NCBI GenBank assembly: GCA_019828545.1
Contig: JACVRA010000164.1
Span: 62,001 to 126,000, forward strand
Source of the DNA: Paracamarosporium sp. OC-R06-R3
Lineage: Eukaryota; Ascomycota; Dothideomycetes; Pleosporales; Didymosphaeriaceae
DNA: 64,000 nucleotides
Reading direction: 5' to 3'
Shown: positions 21,015 to 32,309 of the stretch, in pieces
Layout of the letters: the number at the start of each line of letters is the position of its first letter
Numbering within the stretch: the first letter of the stretch is position 1
Program-made: the position numbers and the translations under genes
Notes under the pieces: generated by a model
The model's input: the letters and a program-made list of their open reading frames with translations, nothing else
What the model was told of the DNA's origin: nothing
Database searches by the model: none

Positions 21015-22889
21015 CTACGATTTCCTCCTCTTCACTCCCCCGTCCACCACATCTCTCGCACCGTCTACTCCCTCGACAAATTCTACCATCCTCAGCATAC
21101 TCGCATGAATCGCCTCAGGGTGCTCAAAGCACAACACAATGGAGACCCTCATTGCCAGTGCCTTGAACCATTTTTTCAGAACCTTGTTGTCACTCTTGCG
21201 ACTTGCAGCACCGACCGTGAGTGCGACCCAGAGAAGTACACCCGCCATATCGGCCCAGCAGTCTGAGAGGTTAGAGCGCTGAAGTGCTTCCTTCAAATGG
21301 TTGAGCAGTGGTATGGTGGTATCTGGCTCTTTGGACGGCGATCGAGTAGAAGGGATGTGGCGGCTGGTGTGGGTCGGGGTGAAAGCGAAGGGATTTGCGG
21401 CATTGGGTGCGGTTGTTGTGAACAGTGAATCTTGGCAGAGCGTGCTCGGTGATACAAAAGCGTCATTACTCGTCGTTACCGTAGAAGTTGTGTCTAATGG
21501 TTCCAGGCTCTCCGAGTCTACAGCGTATCTGAGCGCCTCGGATAAAGGTTTTCGTTGCATTATCGATGTAGCTGTTATTACCACAGCTAAGCGAATTGCT
21601 TCATATCTCCAGTCATTCGGTGTTAGGGTAGTCGCTTTCTGGATATCAGAAATGGGTGGATACTGTGTAGTAAGTTTTCTACGGATGTTCTTCAGTGATA
21701 GGGAGTTATGGCGGCTTTGCTTAGTTTCGTGCAGGAAGAGATCCATCATCATACGGATATCTCTAAGCATATCGATCACTTGCAACGAGCACTCTGACGA
21801 GCGTTTGATGGTTTCGAACTCGCTGCGTGGGCAGTACAGCGGGGATTCGGGGATTGTCGCGGTATTTGGATAGTTTCTCGTGCACGTCGCCGCGCAATAG
21901 TCAACGTACATTGCTCGTGGTTTTGCTTCTCGAAGGATCGCGGATTCTAAAGATACCCATGACAAAGTAGATGCCAAGCATCCATTCACGCCCAGCTGCT
22001 GAAGTCCTCCTCTTTGCTTGATCAATGCTTCGATTCCGGTCTCGTGGAACTCTAGGGTCATGTCGTCCCCTGCGATGATCTCGCTTGCGATCAGCTGATT
22101 AATCGCGATCACGTTAAAATCGTCTCCTCGCGATTCTGCGTTAAGCAGACTCTGACTGATCATGTGCATCACCTCCTGTCGCAGCGCAAGTGTCTGTACA
22201 CTTTCGATCTCTCGCTCGTTGATGGCGTCATAATGTGCGGATGCGATGCAGAGCGTACTGAGGAAGGCGTGCGGAGACTGAACAAGCGTTGGTATCCAGT
22301 ACGTTCCCATTGCTTTTGTGCCAAAACTTCGTGAGCAATGGAACTTAAGCTCTTCTACCGATATCCTTGGATGACTGGCCTGATACATGCTCCGGAACGG
22401 GTCGAGCGGCTTCCCTATTGACTGGAGTGGTTTGGGTGAGAACTCGTCGTACAGTAGACTTACTCCTGTACGAGACGGGACAACGATAGGGGCGCTGGGT
22501 AGAACGAAATCCATGGAGATCCTAGGAAGTTGCGAAACCTGCGACTTGGGTGTTTTCCTTCTGTGTGTTTCTGCACTGTCTGGAACAGATGTGTTCTGGG
22601 ACGATCTCCTCCTACTGTCACCATGCATAAGTCGTAGCGCCTCGGTATTGGAGATGACATCTTGTTGATCGCTGCCAGTGCTCGATCGTGACCCCGCTGA
22701 ACCGCCTCTTGGTCTATTTTGTTGGCCTTTTAGTGATCCATGGGGCTTCTTCTCCTTCAGATAACTGCCCATTGCCTTTTTCCTCACAGTCTTCATATTC
22801 TGCGTCGACTTGAAGTCTTCAAGCGACGTCCCCGTGATGAAAAGCAACCCATCTGAAGCCCCGTTGCGCTCATTGGTCGGCTGACACAT
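21015..22889 (-). CDS. Fungal transcription-factor-domain protein without zinc cluster
   Basis: Single exon, 624 aa. Near the N-terminus is F-I-T-G-T-S-L-E-D-F-K followed by a basic V-R-K-K-A-M-G-S-Y-L-K, the short motif that opens many Pezizomycotina regulators with a Fungal_trans_2 domain and no Zn2Cys6 cluster. Then comes a Ser/Arg-rich low-complexity linker and a mostly helical region from about residue 180 (S-H-P-R-I-S-V-E-E-L-K-F-H-C-S-R-S-F-G) to near the end. No Cys pattern of a zinc cluster exists. These proteins are presumed nuclear regulators, though most are unstudied. It is the only regulator-like gene in the accessory left third. Confidence 0.85.
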   Translation of the reverse strand: MCQPTNERNGASDGLLFITGTSLEDFKSTQNMKTVRKKAMGSYLKEKKPHGSLKGQQNRPRGGSAGSRSSTGSDQQDVISNTEALRLMHGDSRRRSSQNTSVPDSAETHRRKTPKSQVSQLPRISMDFVLPSAPIVVPSRTGVSLLYDEFSPKPLQSIGKPLDPFRSMYQASHPRISVEELKFHCSRSFGTKAMGTYWIPTLVQSPHAFLSTLCIASAHYDAINEREIESVQTLALRQEVMHMISQSLLNAESRGDDFNVIAINQLIASEIIAGDDMTLEFHETGIEALIKQRGGLQQLGVNGCLASTLSWVSLESAILREAKPRAMYVDYCAATCTRNYPNTATIPESPLYCPRSEFETIKRSSECSLQVIDMLRDIRMMMDLFLHETKQSRHNSLSLKNIRRKLTTQYPPISDIQKATTLTPNDWRYEAIRLAVVITATSIMQRKPLSEALRYAVDSESLEPLDTTSTVTTSNDAFVSPSTLCQDSLFTTTAPNAANPFAFTPTHTSRHIPSTRSPSKEPDTTIPLLNHLKEALQRSNLSDCWADMAGVLLWVALTVGAASRKSDNKVLKKWFKALAMRVSIVLCFEHPEAIHASMLRMVEFVEGVDGARDVVDGGVKRRKS

Positions 22890-25097
22890 TGACTGCCGAG
22901 ATGTACGTGAACCTAAACCGCGTCTATTAGCTTCCGCGTATGGAACTTAAAACAAATGCCCGTACGAACAACAAGAACAACGCTGGCTATGAGAAGCGCG
23001 TACGGTTTATGGACGTAGCCGGCCAGGTATATGGCGGGATCGGGGTGGGTATCGTAGGCGAGAAGGATGCTTTCGCTTGTAGGTGCGGCTCGCTAAGGCT
23101 GGAGAGGGGCATCTGCGACGAGGGGGCCGTCATTGTGGAATGTCCGACACTGATAATTCCGCAAAGGATCGGACTCTCCCTTGCTAGTCGACGGACACGA
23201 GAAGATGTGTAAAGCTATAGAGTTGAGCCCGATCGATCGATGATAGGGGTCTCTTATGATAGTGTTCACTGAGACGCGATGCGCTTCGCTGCCTGATATA
23301 TACGGACACGAGGGAGAGGCCTCCGCTGGATCTGAATACGAACTACTGCATCGTGCGTCATGCATGCATGTCGCGCAACGATGGTATGAGGCGCAGGCGT
23401 GGCGTGTCGAGCGATCGGACAGGAACAGTGGATAGCGACAACGGCAGCGATCCTCTGTGCCCTACCATAAGGCAGAACCCTGTTAGGGATGAGTCCATAC
23501 TGCACGAGGCAGTGTGGCTTTGAGCGGCGAACCACATCCCAACGGCATGTTTGTGAGATCACGGTGCCAATAGCTGGTATACGGGGCGTGCAATGGAAGC
23601 GTGGCAGTCCAGCATCGTATACGTTCAACAAAAATCGGACACGGATCACAGCCTCAATCGAAGTGTCTTGTTCGAAAAGCACGTGGAATGCTTATCCGGC
23701 CTCCCGGGCCCCCAGCCATCGAAGAAGCAATGCAGGGCCCTACACCGCCGGCTGCACCTCAAAGAGCGGTGCGTCAGGAGCCTACACACATCGCTAGCTC
23801 GTCCAATCAGCCCTCCCTCTTGGATCATCAATCCCTGGGCCTATCAGAACCCAGAAATTGACGGCATAGGAAGCGCTGTGACAGATGTGACATAGATAGG
23901 GCTGACTGTATGTGCTTTGAGGCCTCGGACGATGGAGCTTGTCTTGGACGAACGACGATGATGTTTTGAGCGACCTGGTGAAACCTGTACCCCCGCGCTA
24001 TGGCTTGCCGGACTGCCGTATCAAGCTATTTGGTCCATGAACGCCAATCGACAGAATCTCGGGATCTCCAAATCTCGACATTTCGGCCCGAGTCTGTCAC
24101 ATTTCCTCTTCTGCCCTCGTAAGGCATCTTCCGATGCACTCTCGTCTCCGAGGATACAACCACAGGCAACCGCTTCGTGACCGAAGATCAGCCAATCGCA
24201 TAACTTCGCAGTATATCTCCGACCAATGACCTCAGGTTCGCGCATCGCCTCCATATCTGGCTTCCTAAAGGGTCGTGGCTTTTCCCCACGTCGCATCAGC
24301 TGAAGCGAGCATCGTCTTGGCTTCGTACGCTGTACTACCAACTTACCGTACTTTTTCCGATCATACCATAATCTTTAAACCAGCGTTCCCAACAATACGC
24401 CTACTGACCCACAGTTTCGCCAGACCCGTCTATAGTGTTGCCATCCTGCAGAGGATACGCCTCCGCCAACGGAACCTACCGTTTCGCCGACCAGCGTATC
24501 GGTATGAAAAGCTTTTTTCTGTGAAACATACGAAATCATCTCGACACATACTCTATCACTATGACACATACATCAAGATAGGCTTAGACAGAAGAGAAGA
24601 ACAGTCGTATATATTGAGAAATATAAATTTACTAGTATTAGATGGCGCCATGATGCGGAATCAGCAGATCCGATACCGTAATCCCTTACAGAATGCGAGC
24701 TCCTCATAGTCAGCTCCATTTCTTCCCCATCCCACTAAATCAATATAGCATCAGACCAGAAAGCTTATGGGCTCATGATGAGTAAATTTGCCCAAGGCGA
24801 AGTCACAGAGCTCACTATCCTCGCCATGGCATCGTGGACATGCCCACGTCTTCACGAAAGAACTGAAGGCAGCTAACACAGCCATCCGCAAGGCGGAAAC
24901 CACAGATGCCTTATTCGATGCCATCTCACACTAGACAAATAAGTGATCCCACGCAAACTAAAGCGTATCGTCCCTCACATCGTCCCTCACATAAGCGCGG
25001 CAACTATATCCTCCGCCAACCATAACTGCATGTCAGACATATCAAGGAAAAAGAGGAGATAAAGAAGATTTTACATTGATTGATAAAGTAAGACAAC
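22890..25097. other. Gene-poor stretch, no supported gene
   Basis: About 2.2 kb without a convincing gene. Open frames on both strands near 23.5-24.7 kb have unlike compositions and no motif; a minus-strand frame near 24.1 kb contains K-R-K-C-D-R-L-G-P-K-C but lacks the remaining Cys spacing of a zinc cluster. The part next to 22889 must hold the transcription factor gene's promoter. Confidence 0.5.
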
Positions 25098-28000
25098 CTA
25101 CCGTCCACGCCCAGGCACAGCATCGAAATACCCCCCAGAAGCGCTTTCCCCAGGACTGACCACACTCCCAGGACTCCTCTCCCGACTACTCTCCCCACTG
25201 TCCTCCGTACTCGCTCCTCCGCTTAGGGAAATCCCGATCCCTACTTCGCCGTTCGTCCGCCTCCCTCTCTTCGGCACACCCAACCTCATGGTCTCAAAAG
25301 TGAAAGCTGGCGTCCCTACATCTACACTGGGACTCTTCAAGTCGACCAATTCCAGCGTCTTCCGCAACGTGGCGCCCGATTCATCGAGCGCCATCAGGAA
25401 CCGCGCAAGCTCCTTGCAGAGTTCCCAGTCTTGCTCTTGCTTTGCGCGCTGCAGAAGGCGGACGACTTGGTCGCCTGTGGAGCTGAGTTCCTCGAAGGTG
25501 TGCAGGACGAGGAGGTATCCGCCGGCTGTCTTGAGTGAGCCTTTTTGAAGCGATTCTTCGAAGAGGTCTTCGGGAGGGGGAAGGTTAGAGAAAAGAGTGC
25601 GCCAGGAGCGCACTTCGGTCTTGCGCGTGCATTGAACTACAATGTCGAGGTATTGGGGGAAAGATGAGAGGAACGAGAGCACGGAAGGGAGGAGCGCTTG
25701 CTCGGGCGGTGGCTGTGAGTCGACTTCTTCGTCGAGGACTTCGTGGAGGAGGATCTCCAGGGCGTGCGGGAAATAGAGGAGGTGCTGGTAGTGATGGCTT
25801 AGGTGAAGGGCTGCAGGGTGGTTGTACTGCGAGAGATGGTGTCGGAGTAAAGCGGGAAGGAATAGATGCGTCTGTAGTGTATTAACGTCAGCTTGTAGAC
25901 TTAGAATCTTCGAATATTCAACGTACCCTAGTGCCGAACCTCAAGTACGCAAAGCTTGTGTCCCTTCTCTGCACTAGCTCGCTCTCTACCCCGAACACGA
26001 TCGCCTTGTTGATTAAACTTGCGAGTGGATAAAAATCCACCGGTATCTTCACGGGTGCAGGCAATTCCCGGCCCAATTCAGCACTAGCAGTTCTCAGTAC
26101 ATCCTGTATATCGATCCAAACTTTTACGTCATGACCGTCGAAAAACCATAAGCTGTCGCGCAGATCATGGCCATGCACATTGTTGATCGCCAACCCCGCA
26201 GATGGACTAGGTGGTAAAGAGTCCTCCTGCATAGCTAGCGCGAACGCGGGATGGTCGCGCATAAGAGCGTACGTTTCAACATTTTGGGCAATGATGCGCA
26301 TCTCATATTTCAGTTCGCCACCTTCTGTAGTTGTTGGTTGGAGAAGGACGAGCTTGCCGTCCACTGCGAACAATATGGTTGCCACAGCCACATCTTGTGA
26401 AGGGTCGCCGTTGTCTACCCTAGTTAGCTTATGCAACTCAGGCATATCGGGAAGACTTACGAATCTGATCCTCAGGCAAAATCCAACTAAGCGCACGCAC
26501 TCGTGGCGGTGCGCGTATGATGCCATGCAGAGCTATCTGACCAACTTGAACCAGAGTGACTGTGGCATCTGTAACACCAATTACATAGTGATATAGAATA
26601 TTCTCGTAAGTATAGACAAGAAGCGAATCTTCTCCTGAAGGAGCAATTAATACAATGGGTGCGGGAAGGTGCTGAACATGCATGATGTGGTCGTTGTCAA
26701 GAGCCTGCTCGCGGGAGTAGATGCGAATCTACAAATGCCAAATTAGAATATTGTTTAATGGTTTTTCCACTGGAGATTCTTACTTGATGTGAGTCCTGTG
26801 CTTCAACGGCCGCAATAAGGACGTGCTGGAACCAGCACATTCCTCCACGAACGGTAAACTCATTCTCCACAAACGGATCGTCGAACGTCTTCCACCGTCC
26901 GCTGTTTACGCTATAATGAGCAAGCCCCCTTTTGCCTGCAACAGCGACGTATCTACCGTCGTTTGAGATGACTGCACATCGAATCGGCCACTGATCCACA
27001 AGATAATGGGAGGGAACTTGGACATGATGCCACAGTGAGACATCAGCAGATATAGTCGTGAGATCTGGTAATTCGTAACCTCGATACATCATGAAGCCGG
27101 TGCTGGTCTGCATCAAGGATCGCGAAACATTGGCCGAAGAGAAACACCCTGTGACGGCGCTACGAGCCATTTCAAGAAGGAAGAGCCGGTTGTCGTTGTT
27201 CCCTAGAAGCAAAAGCTCAGCTCCGCCGCCCATCCAGAAAGCGTCCTTGACGCCAAGCAACCATCCCTCTTCATTCGCTTCGGACAAAGCTTTATCAGTC
27301 ATGAAGCTTGTAGCGCCTGGTTTTCCATATACGCTCCACATAGCCCACCCGTTCTCGTATCCAGCGAAGAGGCAGTATCCGTCGGGAGAATACGCCAGCA
27401 CCGTCAGTTTCCCAGTACTCGTCGCATTCGGTTTTAGCTTGTGTGAAAGTGGTACGTCACCCTTGTAATCTTTTGCTGTATACACGTGGATCTCTCCATT
27501 TCTACAGCCCACCGCGAGCAAAGAGAAACGCGCATTGATTGCAGCCTTGAGACCAAATTCTTCTTTTAATTGAGGACTGTGGAACGCATATCCTCGGAAG
27601 AGCTTAGGATGCGACTTTCCATCCTGTAGCGTGTTTGGTGGTAGCCTCTGCACAGTGTACGCCTTGCCGTCGCGCGTGATCCAGGCAGACAGATTCATAG
27701 GCCGGTCATGGATCATGTCAACCACAGACGCGTTCTTTTCCAACCAGGTCATCCGACTCAGCAGCTCGGTGCTGGTCTGGCTCCCGCTGCTATCCGGAGC
27801 CCACCTAATGCACTGAACAGCGGCTGGTTTAGTTGTAGCCACGATGAGCTCATCGTCGAGCGCAAGAGCCCGATCAATGCCAGCATCCACTCTTATCACC
27901 ATGCGGAATTTGAGACTGGCCTCCTTAATGCCACTCCCCTCGCCTGGTCCCGCATTCGGGTCATGTTGCCTGGGTATCTTGAAGCCGCTCACAGAGCTTT

Positions 28001-28601
28001 TATTTCGAGAATGTACGCCGCCGGTGTGCACAAATTGTGCCTTGTATACGCGCGAGGCGGGGTCGGTCGCAAGAGAATAGGTGATCAAATAGCCAAGTGT
28101 GGTTTGGACGACGAAGATTTGCGAGTCGGGACGGAGGAGGATGTTTACATTGGGACCGTACGTTCTCAGCGAGTTATCAGAGCGGAGGACAGAAGCAAGA
28201 ATAGCCGTGGGCTGATCGCTGATTAGCAATTGTACAGGCGCATACGTGGAAAGACGTGCCTTGGTCTGCCAGATGGTCAATGTCGACCGCGTTATGGTCG
28301 CAAACAAATGACCACTCCTAGTGACCTTGATGGCCAAGATCTCGCCAGTAATGTCATCTTCCGCAAGCTGCTCGCGCTCCTTGGGTCGTTTCGAATGCAA
28401 TTGCGATTCTACATCTTTCTCTTCTACCCCATTCCCTGGCTCGAATTTTTCAGATGTCTCGCTCTCTGTGCGCTCCTCCGAGTCCGCGACCGAGCTGTCT
28501 GTCGCGTCATCTGCGCCATCGTGGGACACTGGAGTTGGTTTGGATCTCGTCTCCTTTGTGGCCGCAAACACGGAGGGCGAGGAGATGGGCCAATACGTCA
28601 T
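25098..28601 (-). CDS. RIC1: RIC1, Golgi Ypt6/Rab6 guanine-nucleotide exchange subunit
   Basis: Four exons (28601-26784, 26728-26461, 26414-25927, 25871-25098) make 1115 aa. The N-terminal two thirds hold WD-like repeats (L-F-A-T-I-T-R-S-T-L-T-I-W near residue 90, and a stretch V-A-V-A-G-K-R-G-L-A-H-Y-S). The C-terminal third is the RIC1 domain: T-H-L-F-L-P-A-L-L-R-H-H-L, then H-A-L-E-I-L-L-H-E-V-L-D and F-P-Q-Y-L-D-I-V-V-Q-C-T-R-K-T-E-V-R-S-W. RIC1 works with RGP1 on Golgi membranes to activate Ypt6 for endosome-to-Golgi traffic. The tail ends in a Gly/Ser-rich segment. The last exon moves from C-ending to G-ending codons near 25400. It is divergently placed from the FMP10-like gene. Confidence 0.95.
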
Positions 28602-29428
28602 GGCGCACTATCGCAACTGAAGGCTGCATTTGGGCGGGCCCATCTCACAGTGAAGAATGGCGTAGGCGGCGAGCTTTGGAGCTGGACGAGCTGCAGGGTT
28701 CCGTGGCTGTGACGCAGAGTCGGTGAACGTGCGGTGCAGCGTGGCTGGGTGCGGCAGCTAAACCGCTTGCGGTAAGCGGACCAGTGCTGGTGAACGCCGA
28801 AGAGATCGCATAGCAATACACACAAGCACAAAAGATTCACGGGGTATTTGTGTTTTGTATAGTTCGGACGTAGCTTAGGGACCTCTAGGGAGCACATCAT
28901 CTCTCAGCCAGATGGAAATTGCCTTCTTCTCTTCAACTCTCGTATACAGTCTCAAGCCGATAACGAAGATGATACTGTGAGATGCCATATCTGGATTTCG
29001 CAACCGATCATTGTGTGTTAACTCTGAGGTTAAGGACAATTAAAAGAGGTGATTCGACGTAGAATTTGTTTCGAGAAGAACATGATGATGCCTAAGGTAA
29101 ATATCTAACCCGTACCACACTGTACAACCACTACACACGAACATCGCACTTGGTGAATCTAGGCCTTGGGTCCAAAAGCCCTTCCGACTCCAGCCCTCGG
29201 CCGAGCCCCGCAAACCCAGGAATTCATAGTCTTCATCTCCGTTTCTAGTCCACCCAAATTATGATGCAGCCGACCAACACCATCGCACCTTCCGACCTCG
29301 GAACCAGACCCTGAGCCGAGGCAGGAGCAGAAACACCGACGGGCCCAAGCGCCCTTCATTGACCGCAACATCATCGCATCACGCAGCGCGCGTCCAGCAC
29401 CATCTAGCGCCTCTTGGGTGTGGATACC
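28602..29428. promoter_or_regulatory. Divergent intergenic region between RIC1 and the FMP10-like gene
   Basis: About 830 bases between two start codons facing away from each other, so both promoters lie here. No open frame with recognisable features is present and I could not fix individual elements. Confidence 0.5.
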
Positions 29429-30459
29429 ATGTATTCGTCCGCAAGGTCTGCCGCCATCTTTGGCCGACGGGGCCAGGGTGTCGTTATGGCGCCGGTCCGA
29501 AAATATTTCCCGAATATAAGAACGGCGCGTTGGGCGGACGTCACTGCGAGGAACAGTTTGCAAGGACGATTAAGGTGGCAGAGCACCGTTTCTGAAGGTA
29601 GGTTGCTTCCCCCCCAAACAAGTCCTCGAGGGATTGGGCAATATCCCGTTTTATTGCATGGCTAACGAAGGATAAAGCATCCAAAACAAGTCCCCGGACG
29701 ACGTCGCAAACCGCAGAACCGCTTCCTAAAGCTAAGAAGCCAATCTACATCCGGCTTCCTATCACTATTGCGCTCTCGCTCCTTACATTCACAATCGGCT
29801 TCACTATGACCGCTGCCCCCGCCGCGCCGGTCCTGAAGGACTTCGTCACCCCGCCTACAGACGAAGAAACGCTCTCCCTGTACAAGCCCGCCACAGAACA
29901 GGCCGCCGCGATTGAGAAAGCCATCTTCGAGCACCCGCTCACGCGCTCATTAATGCAAGATAAGAAGTACATCGCAAACAGACCGCACCTGAAGATCCCG
30001 GCCCAGATAAGAGCGCAGAGTCTGACGGGAGGCACCTTGTTGGGCGAGGATAAGATCGAGGTTCCCCCAGTGCAGTTTGGCACCGAAGATGGGTCTTCTT
30101 TCGTCTCCCTGCAGTATATTGGCAATGCGCTGTGCGGACACCCGGGCATCATCCATGGCGGACTGCTGGCAACGCTCCTCGACGAGGGTCTTGCACGATG
30201 CTGCTTCCCTGCGCTACCGAACCGCGCCGCTGTGACAGCAAGCTTGAAGGTCGATTACAAGGCACCGGCCATGGCGGGGCAGGTATTGGTTCTGAAGGCG
30301 GAGACGACGCGGGTAGAAGGACGTAAGGCATGGGTCAAGGGACGGCTGGAAACCCTCGTTGACGAGAGCAAAGGGGAGAAGCCGATTGTGGTGACGGAGG
30401 CGGAGGCACTCTTTATCGAGCCGAAGATGGCGGCGAGTATGAACTTGGTGAAGGGATAA
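29429..30459 (+). CDS. Mitochondrial hotdog-fold thioesterase-like protein (FMP10-like)
   Basis: Exons 29429-29597 and 29678-30459 encode 316 aa. The N-terminus is Arg/Ser-rich and poor in acidic residues (M-Y-S-S-A-R-S-A-A-I-F-G-R-R-G), fitting a mitochondrial targeting sequence, followed by a membrane segment I-T-I-A-L-S-L-L-T-F-T-I-G-F-T near residue 95. The C-terminal half is a hotdog domain of the PaaI/4HBT kind with C-G-H-P-G-I-I-H-G-G-L-L-A-T-L-L-D-E, where the H-G-G and Asp/Glu form the usual active site. The layout matches yeast FMP10, a mitochondrial protein of unknown substrate. The downstream in-frame ATG at 29806 would remove both targeting and membrane parts, so the two-exon model is preferred. 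Confidence 0.88.
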
Positions 30460-30852
30460 GCGTGAGATCGAACGAGCATTGGGCGGCGTTTTCGGTGTTA
30501 ATAGAGCCAAGAGACGGACGCCTTTGGATCTGTTGGCGGCCTTGTTGTATGTAGTAGATCTAGATTTCTGTAATACAAAGGACATTACATGTTCAATCCG
30601 GGACTCGCCTATAGATTTGTGGACCATTGTTTCCCTAAGGTACGTCTCGATCAGCTCTGAACCACACAATATCCGTTCCTGTCGTAACCACAGTGTTGCG
30701 TATGTACCACCTCTACGATGCATGCCAATCGAGCCAGACCCACCAAAGCAAGGTGAAGGCATGCCACCAGTACGCCAACCTTAAGACATCCATACTTCCA
30801 ACGAGCACCAAAGTATATTCCTGCCGCCATTTAGAGTGGCCATACACCCGCA
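30460..30852. other. Convergent 3' spacer
   Basis: About 390 bases between the 3' ends of the FMP10-like gene and the orphan gene. No gene is seen; both terminators should be here. Confidence 0.5.
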
Positions 30853-31647
30853 TCAAGGAGACGGACACGGAGTTTCGATGCCGCTCGAAGAAACAGCTTG
30901 CGAATCTGCACTTACAGTATCCCCCTGCAAGCTATCCCGACCAGGCTCACCCTCAGTACCATTTCCAACCCCAATCCCACCAACCACCACGCCACCACCC
31001 TCTCGATCACCAGCACCCTTCACTTTCTCATACTCCCGCCTCACCATCTCAGCCACAGCCCCCACCTCCAACACCGCATCCTCCCTCCCATCCTCACTCC
31101 TTTCCATCATAACCACCGCCCCAACCATCAACTCCCCAACCCCACCCAGCATCCCGAACTCCAGCCTCCCCAACTCATCAAACGAACCCCACCCCAACCA
31201 ATGCGCCACCCATTCCTTCCTCTTATCTCGCAAAACATTCTTGAACAGATTCTCATCCACACCCCTACCAATCTCGCGACACCGCTCAACAGTCCGAGTA
31301 ACAGCCCTCACAGCATCTTTACTCAACCCCGCATCCACGCAGACAAATTCCAGAACCGCAATCTCGGACGCGAAGCGAATGAGGTCCGCCCTCGTATCTT
31401 CTCGGCGGTCTATGCGCGGGGCGTTTGGGGCCCACGAGTCCCAGTGTGTACTCCATTCGTGGCGTTTTGCGGCGAAGAGAGTCGCGAAGAGGTCCGGGTC
31501 TGTGCCTAGGGCTTGGGAGCGGCGGAGCTCGCGGATTGTGAGGAGCTTTGTGCGGGATGGGAGGTCGATTTTAGAGTTGTTGCATTGGTATTGGAGGATT
31601 GTTATTTCGGTGGCGAAGAGGGTGAGGGAGGGGGTTCGGTTGTTCAT
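30853..31647 (-). CDS. Orphan protein with two tandem related modules
   Basis: Single exon, 264 aa from the first ATG at 31647. I do not recognise the family. Two modules of about 65 residues repeat: L-F-A-T-E-I-T-I-L-Q-Y-Q-C ... D-L-F-A-T-L-F-A-A-K-R-H-E-W-S-T-H-W-D-S-W, and R-F-A-S-E-I-A-V-L-E-F-V-C ... N-L-F-K-N-V-L-R-D-K-R-K-E-W-V-A-H-W-L-G-W. The shared pattern is an acidic helix start, an Arg-rich middle and a K-R-x-E-W-x-x-H-W-x-x-W end. A third, weaker hydrophobic segment and a Gly-rich tail follow. The frame is open upstream to 31803 without an ATG, so a 5' exon is possible. The codon style flips from C-ending to G/T-ending at about 31380, inside the second module. Confidence 0.7.
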   Translation of the reverse strand: MNNRTPSLTLFATEITILQYQCNNSKIDLPSRTKLLTIRELRRSQALGTDPDLFATLFAAKRHEWSTHWDSWAPNAPRIDRREDTRADLIRFASEIAVLEFVCVDAGLSKDAVRAVTRTVERCREIGRGVDENLFKNVLRDKRKEWVAHWLGWGSFDELGRLEFGMLGGVGELMVGAVVMMERSEDGREDAVLEVGAVAEMVRREYEKVKGAGDREGGGVVVGGIGVGNGTEGEPGRDSLQGDTVSADSQAVSSSGIETPCPSP

Positions 31648-32309
31648 GTTTTGGACGTGGTTGAGGTGGGGGAGTGAGGGGGTTGACGCGCGAGTCCTGT
31701 GGACGAGGGAAGACGACTGGTAGGTTGATGGTGGTGCTAGTTCTGTTGGCCTGCTTGGGCGGACGCTCTGGGCGTATGTCGAGCGTTGGGTTGGGTGAAA
31801 CAAGAGTTGACTAAGGGAACGAGGGCGTTACGATGGCAACCGATTTTATACTCGAGGGCGGTTGAAATGGCGCGGTGGGTGAAAGCTCTATAAGATAATG
31901 GGAGTAATTCAGTGGGGGGGCTTGTATGAGATGTTGCAGCTAGCGTTCCAATACCTCTTACGATGGTTCGTTGGGCCATTTAGCTTCGATTTTGTTATAC
32001 AATTTTTACCGTTCCGGTTCCTTTCGCTTCTGCCAAGATATGATACGTCTATCAAGCTCACTTCCCATGGATCTCTGTCTGTTCCAGATACACATCAAGA
32101 TTGCAGCAGCGTATGAGACCGGGAATTTTTTTTGTTCATCTTCACAAAACTCCATGTAATCCTTCTAAACGTATTTCTGATACTCGCATACAGCTATGCC
32201 ACGATTCTAATAAGGATTAGCTATACTTGATACCTGTGCTTATTCCAAGAAGTAAATGTAGTTTACGAAAGCAAGCACTAGCTTAGACAGTAGATACATT
32301 CATTATGCC
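31648..32309. other. Intergenic between the orphan gene and the CorA-like gene
   Basis: About 660 bases. The half near 31647 should carry the orphan gene's promoter or a missed first exon, because its frame stays open to 31803. The half near 32310 holds the CorA-like gene's 3' end. Nothing else is supported. Confidence 0.45.

Noticed and set aside
24021..24341. Minus-strand frame with K-R-K-C-D-R-L-G-P-K-C, looked at as a Zn2Cys6 zinc cluster
   Set aside because: Only part of the six-Cys spacing is present and the flanking sequence is not regulator-like.
30898..31509. 203-codon plus-strand frame (Pro/His/Thr-rich) opposite the orphan two-module gene
   Set aside because: Its composition is simply that of C-rich DNA; the minus-strand frame has module repeats and is preferred.
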